A stretch of 27,976 nucleotides of DNA, from the NCBI GenBank assembly GCA_031285085.1, contig JAITWW010000065.1:1-27976 (forward strand), written 5' to 3'. This DNA comes from Candidatus Methanofilum arcanum (lineage in GTDB: Archaea; Halobacteriota; Methanomicrobia; Methanomicrobiales; Methanospirillaceae). Below are positions 5,627-14,095 of this stretch, in pieces (positions within the stretch are counted from its first letter, which is position 1; each line of letters starts with the position of its first letter). Below the pieces are notes generated by a model, which had not been told where the DNA came from, did not search any database, and saw only the letters and a program-made list of their open reading frames with translations. The position numbers were made by a program, and so were the translations under genes.

Positions 5627-7102
5627 ATGAAATTAGTTAAAATCGGCATAATTGCCATAATTGCATTGATTGCGTATTATATATTACTCCCTACAATAAA
5701 CATACAGGATCCTGGATTTTGGTGTTTTATGGCAGGGCTTGTTCTCGTATATACGGTACTATCTCTTGTATTAGATGCTATTTTTGAAAAAACCAAAAGC
5801 GGAACCATATATGGAGGGTTTGCTTTAGGCGTGAGCAAGAATGCCATATATGGAGGGATTGCTTTTTGTCTCATCGTGGCAGTTTTCTTCATATCAATGT
5901 TTATTTCTTCTCCCATTTTCTTTTCAAACTCATATACGAAGCTATTGAATGTGGAATTAGATGGAAACTTCAACTCTGATGTAGCAGCAATTACATTCGA
6001 TCAAATCCCCTCACTAGATAAGCAATCTGCCCAGCGCCTTGGAGATAGGAAGATGGGTGAGTTTGCAGACCTCGTATCGCAATTTGAAGTGAGTGATGAG
6101 TATGTGCAAATAAATTACCAAAACAGACCTGTGCGAGTTACGCCCCTCCTTTATGGAGATTTTTTCAAATTGGTTGGAAACCGGGGAAATGGGATTCCTG
6201 GCTATATCATGATTGACATGGTTACGCAGGAAGCAGAAGTAGTTCGTTTGAACGAAGGAGTGAAATACTCTCGATCTGAAATGTTTGGGCGAAACATAGA
6301 CCGCCATGTCAGGTTTAATTATCCTTTTACTATGTTTGCTCGCTCAGTCTTTGAGATCGATGAGTCTGGAAACCCGTACTGGCTCTATCCTACTATGGTT
6401 CGAAAGATTGGGCTTACTGGTGGTAGGGATGTCGATGGATTAGTAATTGTTGATGCGATCACAGGAGGACACACACATTACAAGCTCCAAGATGTGCCAG
6501 AATGGGCAGATCATGTGTTTCCATCGGAGTTGATACTAGAACAGTATGATTACTATGGAGCATATCAGAGTGGTTGGTTAAACTCAGTCTTTGGGCAGAG
6601 AGGTGTAACAATGACTACGGAAGGATATAACTTCCTTGTGATTGGAGATGACCTTTATGTTTATACTGGCATTACTTCTGTTGGAAGGGATGAATCCAAT
6701 ATTGGTTTCCTTCTGACGAATCAGAGGACAAAGGAAGCAACATATTATTCCATCCCAGGATCTCATGAATATTCTGCAATGGATAGTGCAGAAGGTGCAG
6801 TTCAACACCTACGATACAGGGCAACATTCCCTCTTTTACTCAATATTGCAGGAGAGCCAACATATTTCATTGCACTCAAAGATGATGCTCTCTTGGTAAA
6901 GATGTATGCTATGGTGAATGTTGGGAGATATAATATCGTAGGAACAGGGCAATCTGTCTATGAGTGCGAGCAGGATTACAAGAGGAAATTATCTACAGAA
7001 CTAAATGTTGAAGTTGGAGATATCGATGTAGGATCTGGACCAATTGATTATATTGTTGTGTACATAGATGGACAACCTTACCGGTTCGAGATGGTTACTT
7101 AA
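5627..7102 (+). CDS. Membrane protein of a Firmicutes-type family, function unknown
   Basis: A 491-residue protein with three predicted N-terminal membrane segments (about 6-21, 31-50, 75-96) and a large soluble domain of about 390 residues. The soluble part contains YGDFFKLVGNRGNGIPGY, FGRNIDRHVRFNYP, GYNFLVIGDDLYVYTG and LTNQRTKEATYY. From memory these motifs belong to a conserved family abundant in Clostridia, variously annotated as Tat-signal or cell-shape-related protein without proven function. It lacks a Tat twin-arginine motif here. The gene is single, bracketed by the two copies of a 300-bp repeat, and its closest relatives appear to be bacterial, which suggests lateral transfer. No reaction or partner can be assigned. 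Confidence 0.8.
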   Translation: MKLVKIGIIAIIALIAYYILLPTINIQDPGFWCFMAGLVLVYTVLSLVLDAIFEKTKSGTIYGGFALGVSKNAIYGGIAFCLIVAVFFISMFISSPIFFSNSYTKLLNVELDGNFNSDVAAITFDQIPSLDKQSAQRLGDRKMGEFADLVSQFEVSDEYVQINYQNRPVRVTPLLYGDFFKLVGNRGNGIPGYIMIDMVTQEAEVVRLNEGVKYSRSEMFGRNIDRHVRFNYPFTMFARSVFEIDESGNPYWLYPTMVRKIGLTGGRDVDGLVIVDAITGGHTHYKLQDVPEWADHVFPSELILEQYDYYGAYQSGWLNSVFGQRGVTMTTEGYNFLVIGDDLYVYTGITSVGRDESNIGFLLTNQRTKEATYYSIPGSHEYSAMDSAEGAVQHLRYRATFPLLLNIAGEPTYFIALKDDALLVKMYAMVNVGRYNIVGTGQSVYECEQDYKRKLSTELNVEVGDIDVGSGPIDYIVVYIDGQPYRFEMVT

Positions 7103-7191
7103 ATAATTGGCAAAATGAAAGGGTTCAATCTTTCTTTCATTTTGAGATGAGCTCCCTTTCTATTGAATATTTCATTTTTTTAGCGTTCTAT

Positions 7192-7371
7192 GAACAGTAC
7201 GTGATGCTCTTGGTGAGTATGAAAGGAGATTGGCTTGAAAAAGCACTTCTCCTGGATCCAAATAACTCATTAACGCTTTTAATCTTTGAGCATGCACTTT
7301 TGCAAGAAGAAGGGGTTGCTTGGTGGCAAGGCTTATTCTCAACTCCCTCACAACAAAATCCCGACAATTGA
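7192..7371 (+). pseudogene. Decayed duplicate of the TPR gene 3' end
   Basis: GAACAGTAC, GCTCTTGGTGAGTATGAA, then GAAAAAGCACTTCTCCTGGATCCA reproduce codons near the end of the 4755-5363 TPR gene (ALGEYE, then EEALRLDP). The TPR reading is lost by a stop after GEYERRLA and by frameshift: the continuing LLLDPNNSLTLL lies in another frame. No upstream TPR sequence is present before 7192, so this is a 3' fragment only. An ATG-started open frame (7147-7371) across it is not a convincing gene. Confidence 0.65.
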
Positions 7372-7489
7372 CGTATTTGCAATACGACAATATTTATATG
7401 TGCTTACGTTCAACTAGTATGTATACACCTAATTCATAGAGATTTTTGTGAATATGGTTTTTCATCTGGTCCTCTCTTCTTTTTTTGTA
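7192..7489 (+). repeat. 300-bp direct repeat, copy B
   Basis: Diverged partner of 5194-5493. It keeps CGACAAT, AATACGACAAT followed by TTTATATG, the GTTCAA-N-TATTGTGTATAC-like region (GTATACAC here) and the tail GGTTTTTCATCTGGTCCTC with T-rich TTCTTTTTTTGTA. The palindrome upstream of the TATA element is degraded in this copy. Confidence 0.7.
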
Positions 7490-7506
7490 ACTATTCATCT
7501 CACCAT

Positions 7507-7776
7507 TCACTCGCGCTTTTCTGGGTTTCGGTACATATCGATTACACCGAGTGGTTTCAATTTGCTGATATGTGGTTCTACTTGGCGCTTGGTGATCTCA
7601 TCGCTTCTTCGAGCTTCCCTGCGGTCATTACAAGGTTTCCAACTATCAATAAAACTATTTTTTATCTCTGGATCATTTAAACCGAAGTTTATACCGAAGT
7701 CGTTTCCAGATATGTTATTTGCTGCTTTATTGTTATTTTTGATACGAAAAAAATGTAATATAAATGTGATATTCAT
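7507..7776 (-). pseudogene. Possible winged-helix gene remnant
   Basis: A minus-strand open frame of 89 codons whose C-terminal part reads DEITKRQVEPHISKLKPLG followed by VIDMYRNPEKRE. This looks like a recognition helix and wing of a winged-helix domain (compare T-x-R-x-V-E-x-H-I-x-x-L-K, typical of C-terminal domains in AlbA/schlafen-type ATP-binding proteins). The first 30 residues are low-complexity and not convincing. It sits 38 bp beyond the 3' end of the helicase gene, so it may be a decayed neighbour imported with it. It may also be chance. Confidence 0.3.
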
Positions 7777-7814
7777 ATAAGATACGTTTTTTTAAAACTT
7801 TTTCCGACTTTTTC

Positions 7815-10337
7815 TCATGAATGCGCTTTCTCATCGGGTTTTTTATCCTGATTTATTTCTAACCCATAAGCCGCCCTCACAAATCGAATCTCCCCATATG
7901 AATAATCATCCTCTAAATTCGCTTTTATTTCCGTAAGAGTTGCACCCACGTTTTGCTGCAATACTCTTTTTATTATCTCGCTTTTTTCAGGTGCAACTAA
8001 ATTTTCAAGTGAAATATCCCCATTTTCCAGGTATGGCACAAGGTGTCCTTCTATTGTTGAAACAGCCAATGAACGTTCTTTGGCGATCTCTTCGATGCTC
8101 TTTCCTTGTTGGTAGAGAAGGAATGTCTTTACTTTGGTGCTGATTTTAGGTTCTTGTGTATCGGGTTTTGATTTTTCCCGTATTTTTGATTCACGAGTGA
8201 CTGTAAATTCTTTAACTTCGTATCCATGCTGGTGGATATTTTGTTGTACGATTTGCAAAATAGCCTCGCCATAGCGGGATAAGGTCACTTTACCGACGCC
8301 AGATATTTGAAGCAGTTGCTTTGAATCTTGCGGAAGAAAATTGGCAATGCCAATCAATGCCATTTGTGACAGGATAACATATACAGGCACTTCTTGTTCC
8401 TGTGCCAATTTTGCACGCCAAGAACGAAGCTGTTCATATAATTCGGGGTGAAGAATGTCTTTTTCCAAAATATCAGATGCTTCCTCTTTTGATGTTCTTT
8501 CTTTCTTTTTTCGCTTTTGGCTCTCATCTTCAATGACCGCTTTTGATTTGCTGTTCAAATAGACTGGTACAGAAAATCCGTCCAAGCAGGCTTCCAGCGT
8601 TTTTTGCTTTTGACGAATTTCTGTTTGAAATGATATCAAAGCGTTGTTTACCTTTTTTTGAATCTCTTGATTGTCTGTCTCAATAATGGTTTTATCCAAT
8701 ATATCTTGTAAAATTGGGTTTTTTTCATGGAGATAGGAAGCGGCTGATTCGATCCACTCTTGCAAAAAGGGATCTTTTTCGGGGTCTTCCACTTCTGAAA
8801 GAAGCTGCTGCAACCGAGATTGAACCTGCTTTGAAACATTTAGAATCTCATTTTGAAAACGTTCTTCTGCCTGTTGATAGTGATTCATTAATTCAGGATA
8901 GAGATTTTGAAAATGTTTATTCAGCAATCGATGTATGGTGTTAAAACGGGATTGGACAGCATTATATGAAAACTGTTCGAGAAGCATCTTAACAAAATAC
9001 TCTTTGCGAAGGCTTTGAATCTGCTGTTTATCTGGTTCTTTTTCTTGTATGGAGCGGGTAAAAGCATCTATATCATCGCTTCTGATAATGGATTGATCGG
9101 TGATTGGCGAACTTAACACCAACCCTTCCAAAGTCCTACATCGGCTCAAAGCAACATAAACCTGTCCGTGTGCAAAAGAAGAGTGGGCATCAATAATGAC
9201 TTTATCAAAAGTCAATCCTTGGCTTTTATGTATCGTAATTGCCCATGCCGCTTTGAGAGGGTATTGTTCAAAGGAACCTTCTTCCTCCTCTTTTAACTCC
9301 TTTGTCTCAGGGTCAATGATGTATTTCATCTTGCTCCAAGTCACCCTTTCGACGGTAATCGGGTGTTCATCTTCTTTTCCTTGCGCTTCAATGCAATTCT
9401 CCTCGATGTGTGTAATGACCGCGATTTTTCCATTATAGTAGCGCTTTTCAGAAGAGGGATCATTTTTGACAAACATGATCTGAGCTCCTTTTTTTAATTC
9501 CAATTTAGCATCGGTTGGGAAGTTTCTTTCAGGGAAATCTCCTGTTACTCTGGCATCATAAAAATAGTTTTTTTCATTTATTTTTGCTAATTGCTCTCTG
9601 TTCATGCTCTGCGCTTGCGAATTATGTGTTGTCAGTATGATATATCCTTCTTCGTTTTCAGGATGAAAGCTCGGCTGATGTCTTTTGTTCAATTCTCTCA
9701 ACAAGGAATCATCAATATTCTTCTCACGGATGCGATTTAATATGTTTAGAAAAGCCTCATCCGATTGACGATAGACGGTTTTGAGTTCGATGCAGGCATA
9801 AGACGTCTTCTTTAACGCTTGACTATCAAAGAAAAATGGAGTTTTGTAATGATGGCACAATAAGTCCCATTCTTCATCTTGCACAATGGGAGACAACTGT
9901 TCCAAATCACCAATCATCAGCAGTTGAACGTCGCCAAAGGGCTGGTCATTTCGCCGAATATAGCGTAAGGTATTGTCCACGGCATCCAGCAGGTCTGCCC
10001 TTACCATGCTGATCTCGTCTATAACAAGCAAATCGAGGCTTCGTATAATATTGATTTTCTCCTTGCTAAAACGAAAAAATTCGCTTGTTGGCCTTGTTCC
10101 GGGAACAAACGGCGCAAGACCCAATTGAAAAAATGAGTGGATTGTTACACCTTTTGCATTAATTGCCGCCACGCCCGTTGGTGCGACAACAATCATTCTT
10201 TTGGGTGAGTTGTTTCTCAGATGATGCAAAAAAGTGGTCTTCCCAGTACCTGCCCTTCCTGTTAAAAACAGGTCTGTGTCGGTGTATTTCAAGAGATTGT
10301 TTGCGAGTTCAAGTTGAGGGTTGGCTTCCATAAACAT
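7815..10337 (-). CDS. Pif1-like SF1B helicase with HRDC and C-terminal HTH domains
   Basis: An 840-residue DNA helicase (838 if the second ATG at 10331 is used). Visible motifs: Walker A GRAGTGKTT (27-35), APTGVAA (52-58), Walker B VIDEIS (105-110), motif III GDLEQLSP (143-150), YRQ of motif IV, and the late SF1 motifs TIHKSQGLTFDKV and YVALSRCR. After a long charged helical linker (about 450-620) come an HRDC-type domain (about 630-705, with LLQISGVGKVTLSRYG) and a C-terminal helicase-associated HTH (about 735-800, KGKSIEEIAKERSLAVSTIEGH). This Pif1-HRDC-HTH order is, to my knowledge, characteristic of Bacteroidetes, so transfer into this archaeon is likely. Expected role: ATP-driven 5'-3' unwinding of forks or structured DNA. 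It stands alone with its own TATA box. Confidence 0.92.
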   Translation of the reverse strand: MFMEANPQLELANNLLKYTDTDLFLTGRAGTGKTTFLHHLRNNSPKRMIVVAPTGVAAINAKGVTIHSFFQLGLAPFVPGTRPTSEFFRFSKEKINIIRSLDLLVIDEISMVRADLLDAVDNTLRYIRRNDQPFGDVQLLMIGDLEQLSPIVQDEEWDLLCHHYKTPFFFDSQALKKTSYACIELKTVYRQSDEAFLNILNRIREKNIDDSLLRELNKRHQPSFHPENEEGYIILTTHNSQAQSMNREQLAKINEKNYFYDARVTGDFPERNFPTDAKLELKKGAQIMFVKNDPSSEKRYYNGKIAVITHIEENCIEAQGKEDEHPITVERVTWSKMKYIIDPETKELKEEEEGSFEQYPLKAAWAITIHKSQGLTFDKVIIDAHSSFAHGQVYVALSRCRTLEGLVLSSPITDQSIIRSDDIDAFTRSIQEKEPDKQQIQSLRKEYFVKMLLEQFSYNAVQSRFNTIHRLLNKHFQNLYPELMNHYQQAEERFQNEILNVSKQVQSRLQQLLSEVEDPEKDPFLQEWIESAASYLHEKNPILQDILDKTIIETDNQEIQKKVNNALISFQTEIRQKQKTLEACLDGFSVPVYLNSKSKAVIEDESQKRKKKERTSKEEASDILEKDILHPELYEQLRSWRAKLAQEQEVPVYVILSQMALIGIANFLPQDSKQLLQISGVGKVTLSRYGEAILQIVQQNIHQHGYEVKEFTVTRESKIREKSKPDTQEPKISTKVKTFLLYQQGKSIEEIAKERSLAVSTIEGHLVPYLENGDISLENLVAPEKSEIIKRVLQQNVGATLTEIKANLEDDYSYGEIRFVRAAYGLEINQDKKPDEKAHS

Positions 10338-10365
10338 TTAGACCATTTTTTATTATGTTTCTTTA

Positions 10366-10376
10366 ACATATATTTA
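10366..10376 (-). promoter_or_regulatory. TATA box of the Pif1-like helicase gene
   Basis: On the minus strand TAAATATATGTT precedes the start at 10337 by about 33 nt, implying a leader of under 10 nt. An archaeal TATA element has therefore been acquired or evolved in front of a bacterial-type gene. Confidence 0.5.
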
Positions 10377-10825
10377 CTTTTCCCTTAATACTACAACTCG
10401 AACTTTTTTCTAAATTTTTCCTACACCTATCCTACACCATGAAATCTCTTTACTGTGCACAAAGATGCATCTCTAACATGTGAAAAAAGCATATCTCTTC
10501 TACATTTCCCCAGAATGACTCTTCGCACTAGGTGTACTGGCGAAAGTTCGCGTTGTAGTATTAACCTGTTACCATTGGTTTTTAAAGAATCGTTTGAAGG
10601 TGAAATCGTTTGTAGGACTCCTAAACGGCTTCTTTATGCATATAATATACTCCTCTCATCGCAAGAACTTTTTCTCATGTATGGCTTATCACTGCAATGT
10701 ATACATGTGGGACGTGAATCCTGGATCTTCAAAGTTCTAACGAGGAGACTTTATCATATGGATTTCATATCATAAAAATGCAAAATGAAATAATTGGGGA
10801 AACATTCCACACTGTATATATTATA
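10377..10825. other. Intergenic stretch without a convincing gene
   Basis: About 450 bp between the helicase promoter and the permease terminator. A 106-codon plus-strand frame (10455-10775) has no recognisable domain, no good ribosome site and an atypical composition, so I do not call it. GCGAA/TTCGC at about 10541-10553 forms a near-palindrome with a 2-nt centre. I see nothing else. Confidence 0.5.
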
Positions 10826-10849
10826 AAAAGTTTTTTTTAAAAAAAAAGA
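10826..10849 (-). terminator. Poly-T terminator of the ABC operon
   Basis: Immediately after the permease stop, the minus strand reads about nine T residues, then an A-run and CTTTTTATA. This is a typical archaeal T-tract terminator. Confidence 0.5.
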
Positions 10850-12055
10850 TCACTCTGCTCGGAGAGCAGTTATAGGATCCATATTTGCTGCTTTCCAGGC
10901 AGGGTACATTCCAGATAAAATACACACAATAACTCCGATCAAAACACCATATACGACATTTATCAGACTCGCTGGCGTCAGAAAATAATCAAGGTTTCCA
11001 ACCATACCATATACAAGAACCATTCCTCCAAATAAGCTCAAAGTTCCTCCGAAAACGGAACCGATCACACCTAAGATGATGGATTCATACAGAAACATTC
11101 GCAAGATTTCTCGTTTTTTCGTTCCGATACTTCGTAAAATTCCAATTTCATTTATTCTTTCCGTAACCGACATCATCATGACATTAAAGATTGAGATTGC
11201 AGCTACAAGCAAAGAGATACCTCCAATTGCAGATAAAAACAATGACATCATATTCATTGAGGCTGTGATCGATTCAAGAATCTTTTGCGAGCTAAAAATG
11301 ATGAAGTCATCGGCATCTTTCTTCTTATTCAGCCTCTTGTCAAGAACTTCTTCGATATCTGAGATTGCATTAATGTCAGATACTACTACCTCTGCAAAAT
11401 CGTACTCATTTTTGCGGCCATAAAAATCGGAAAACCATCTATCCTCGATAAAAATCGAACTATCGACTGTGATAGCAAAACTCATTCCAGCCTTCTTTGC
11501 AATACCAACCACACGAAGAGTAGCTGTTGAATCAGTATCCGGATTCTCTATTCGAATTTTGCTTCCAATCTTAAGATCATACGTATCTGCAATGCTATTT
11601 CCCACAATTGCTCCGTTACTTCCCTTTAAAAGCGATCCACGCTCAAGCTCAAGAAAATGAGGAATATCAGCTACAGGCAATCCATACAGAGAAGCTCTTC
11701 CATCCTTACTTCCAATCTTGATTGGAACAGACATCTTCTCATATATCGGAATTGCAGTATAAGGCGCCACAGCTTTTGAAATATCATGAAACTCTGACTC
11801 GGTGATCAGGTTACCGCTGAATGCCATAGACATTGTCATCATATCGTCTCCACCAGAAGTGGACCCTGGAACGATTAAGATGCTATTTGCACCACCTGAT
11901 AGCTCAGATATAATATATTCCGTCATATTTGTACCCATCATTCCGATAGATGCAACCGCAAGAACACCGATCATAATTCCGATTGCAGACAGGAATGAAC
12001 GAAGAAAATGCCTTCGAACCGAGCGAACTGAAAGCGAGAAAAAGATATCCTTCAT
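10850..12055 (-). CDS. MacB/FtsX-type ABC transporter permease
   Basis: A 401-residue permease with the MacB layout: one N-terminal membrane helix (about 20-42, FLSAIGIMIGVLAVASIGMM), a large extracytoplasmic MacB-PCD-like domain (about 45-265), and three C-terminal helices (about 273-297, 320-345, 365-388) in an FtsX domain with the family-typical GILRSIGTKKREI and MYPAWKAANMDPI. Its ATG directly abuts the stop of the ATPase gene, so the two are co-translated. Such pumps use ATP binding outside-in to expel peptides, lipids or drugs from the outer face of the membrane. The substrate is unknown. Confidence 0.92.
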   Translation of the reverse strand: MKDIFFSLSVRSVRRHFLRSFLSAIGIMIGVLAVASIGMMGTNMTEYIISELSGGANSILIVPGSTSGGDDMMTMSMAFSGNLITESEFHDISKAVAPYTAIPIYEKMSVPIKIGSKDGRASLYGLPVADIPHFLELERGSLLKGSNGAIVGNSIADTYDLKIGSKIRIENPDTDSTATLRVVGIAKKAGMSFAITVDSSIFIEDRWFSDFYGRKNEYDFAEVVVSDINAISDIEEVLDKRLNKKKDADDFIIFSSQKILESITASMNMMSLFLSAIGGISLLVAAISIFNVMMMSVTERINEIGILRSIGTKKREILRMFLYESIILGVIGSVFGGTLSLFGGMVLVYGMVGNLDYFLTPASLINVVYGVLIGVIVCILSGMYPAWKAANMDPITALRAE

Positions 12056-12793
12056 CTATGAGATCTCCTCTGGTGCAGAATCTATCTCCTCATGATCTTC
12101 GGATCGAACCATACCATCCTCAATTACAATCGTGCGATCTGCGTAGGTTGCGATCTTTGCGTCATGAGTCACCATGATAACTGTTCTTCCTCGCTTATGG
12201 AGTGATCGAAGGAGATCCATAATGAGACGTCCAGTTTTAGAGTCTAAATTCCCTGTTGGCTCATCACACAGCAAAATTGCAGGATCATTTACGAGGGCAC
12301 GTGCAATCGCAACCCGCTGCTGCTGTCCACCAGAAAGTTCACTTGGGCGGTGCTTTGAAAGCTCCTCATCCATCCCCACCAGTTCCAGTAGCTCATACAC
12401 CCATCCACTTGTATCATGCTGATGATGGCGCAAAATATATGGATATTCAACATTTTCATAGGCAGTAAGCAGGGGAATCAAGTTAAACTTCTGAAAGATA
12501 AATCCAATGCGATCTCGACGAAGATCTGTTAGTTCATCGTCATTTAGTAGACTGATATCGGTTCCATCAATTAAAAGCCGCCCTGAAGTTGGAACATCAA
12601 GGCTTCCAATCTGATTCAAAAGTGTTGATTTCCCAGAACCAGAAGGACCCATAATGGCAACAAACTCCCCTTGATGAATCTGAAGAGATATCGAGACAAG
12701 AGCTGTTACATCTCCAGAAGGAAGGGGGTAGATCTTTGAAACCTGATCCAGTTCTATGACAATCTGATCACCATTATCCTGCTGCACAAGCAC
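12056..12793 (-). CDS. LolD/MacB-type ABC transporter ATP-binding protein
   Basis: A 245-residue ATPase. Walker A GPSGSGKST (49-57), Q-loop FQKFNLIP (100-107), signature LSGGQQQR (153-160), Walker B LLCDEPTGNLD (174-184) and switch His in MVTHD (207-211) are all intact, so it should be active. The start is GTG at 12793, 3 bp after the stop of the preceding CARDB-like gene. It pairs with the MacB-type permease directly downstream to form the exporter. Confidence 0.95.
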   Translation of the reverse strand: MLVQQDNGDQIVIELDQVSKIYPLPSGDVTALVSISLQIHQGEFVAIMGPSGSGKSTLLNQIGSLDVPTSGRLLIDGTDISLLNDDELTDLRRDRIGFIFQKFNLIPLLTAYENVEYPYILRHHQHDTSGWVYELLELVGMDEELSKHRPSELSGGQQQRVAIARALVNDPAILLCDEPTGNLDSKTGRLIMDLLRSLHKRGRTVIMVTHDAKIATYADRTIVIEDGMVRSEDHEEIDSAPEEIS

Positions 12794-12796
12794 ACC

Positions 12797-13996
12797 TTAC
12801 TTCCTGCTCAGCTTCTTAAATGGACCATACTCCCGCTTCCATGCAATATAAAGGGCAGCACCAATAAGCACGATCAGCACAACATAAACCACTGGAGAGG
12901 GGCCCGGCATTCTCGCGGCACGGTTCTCCTCAAATGCATGACTCATGTCAAGTGTAAATGTTTCTGAAAAAACACTTCCAGATCTATCTTTATAGCTCAC
13001 AACCACTGGAATCTGTGACATGTCATCGGCGGTAAATGTCAGATCAAAACTTGAAAAATCATCAGGATTCAATGAACCAATAACATAGTTACGGTAGGGC
13101 TCAATTGGGACTGCGGGATCATCTGTTGTAACAACAACGGCTTCTGCTGTTTTGAGCCCGGCGTTATTTACATCTCCAGAGATCTTATGGTACCCTGTTG
13201 TTTCTGCATCCAGCTCAACATTATTAATGATAAGTGAGGCACTTTTTCCACCAGAACCAACTGTTATTGGAATGAGGAGCTCATTCATGTGCTCATTTGT
13301 TCCGGTTCGGTACGTTGTGGTAATAAGTAGATCAGTTGAGCTGGCTGCAGTGAGATCACATGAAACCTCCCTGGATTCATCAGCAGGCAATGTTCCAATA
13401 AAGCGTGTGTTTTGTGTGCTTGTAATGCCAGAACCAGAGATCTCGACAGAGACCCCATTTAATGTATTTTCACGGGGATTTCCAACAGAAATGGTAATTG
13501 TTTCCTCTCCATTCTCTTGAAATACGGTCGGCATATCTGTAACAGAGACCACAACAGGAGTATTACTGATGGTGACTGGAATGTGATACTGTAATGATCC
13601 TGCATCTCTAAAATCAAGATAGAACCATAGATAATAGATACCATCTCCTGCATTTGCACGCACTGAGAACGTAAACTCCATCGTGTTTCCAGCCCCAACC
13701 GTTCCTACTGAAGCATAGGTGCGTTGATTCAGGACAGTTAGATCTTTTGAGTACAGTTCTGCCCTGCTTATTGCAACCGGTTGTGTTCCTGTGTTTTGAA
13801 TTATTACCGTGACTGTGATGATGTCATCTTCAAATGGAAGTGATGGAGAGATAACTATATTTGCAACAGAAATTTGAGCTGCTGCATTTTCAGCCTCAGT
13901 ACCATCTGATATAACTGGAGTTGAGCAAAAAAGGATTAAAATTATGAATATGTATATAATAGAGTATTTATTCGTATACGGTTCTTGACGTCTCAT
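12797..13996 (-). CDS. Membrane-anchored CARDB/COG1361-like exoprotein, ABC operon leader gene
   Basis: I choose the ATG at 13996 (MRRQEPYTNK, 399 residues) because a signal-type hydrophobic segment (about 12-29, IIYIFIILILFCSTPVIS) follows directly; the upstream in-frame extension to 14182 would overlap sbcD and lacks character. The exported part contains beta-rich CARDB/NEW3-like repeats (for example IVISPSLPFEDDIITVTVIIQ and IQNTGTQPVAIS near the N-terminus). A C-terminal membrane helix (about 368-386) is followed by a basic tail KREYGPFKKLSRK. In methanogens such proteins commonly accompany MacB-like pumps. It may be a periplasm-side adaptor or substrate-binding partner; this is inferred from context. 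Confidence 0.8.
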   Translation of the reverse strand: MRRQEPYTNKYSIIYIFIILILFCSTPVISDGTEAENAAAQISVANIVISPSLPFEDDIITVTVIIQNTGTQPVAISRAELYSKDLTVLNQRTYASVGTVGAGNTMEFTFSVRANAGDGIYYLWFYLDFRDAGSLQYHIPVTISNTPVVVSVTDMPTVFQENGEETITISVGNPRENTLNGVSVEISGSGITSTQNTRFIGTLPADESREVSCDLTAASSTDLLITTTYRTGTNEHMNELLIPITVGSGGKSASLIINNVELDAETTGYHKISGDVNNAGLKTAEAVVVTTDDPAVPIEPYRNYVIGSLNPDDFSSFDLTFTADDMSQIPVVVSYKDRSGSVFSETFTLDMSHAFEENRAARMPGPSPVVYVVLIVLIGAALYIAWKREYGPFKKLSRK

Positions 13997-14095
13997 GATT
14001 ATATGTATGATCAATTTGAATAAATTGTTTTCCTCCCTTCCTGAGCTTATGTCACTCTTTTTCCCCTCTCCATGCAAAACTATTGCATCCTGACT
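13997..14095. promoter_or_regulatory. Divergent promoter region, ABC operon and sbcDC
   Basis: 99 bp between two divergent starts. AT-rich TATA-like stretches lie at about 13998-14008 and 14014-14025. A GGAAGGGAGG on the minus strand (about 14031-14041) is too far from the ABC operon start to act as its ribosome site, and no clear ribosome site precedes sbcD. Confidence 0.35.

Noticed and set aside
7147..7371. 74-codon ATG-started plus-strand frame
   Set aside because: Most of it is the frameshifted TPR duplicate, so it is explained as a pseudogene.
7448..7780. 110-codon plus-strand frame
   Set aside because: Low-complexity translation, antisense to the better wHTH-like frame and starting inside repeat copy B.
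10455..10775. 106-codon plus-strand frame between helicase and permease
   Set aside because: No domain, no ribosome site, odd composition (many Cys, Leu, Ser, Arg), no promoter at fitting distance.
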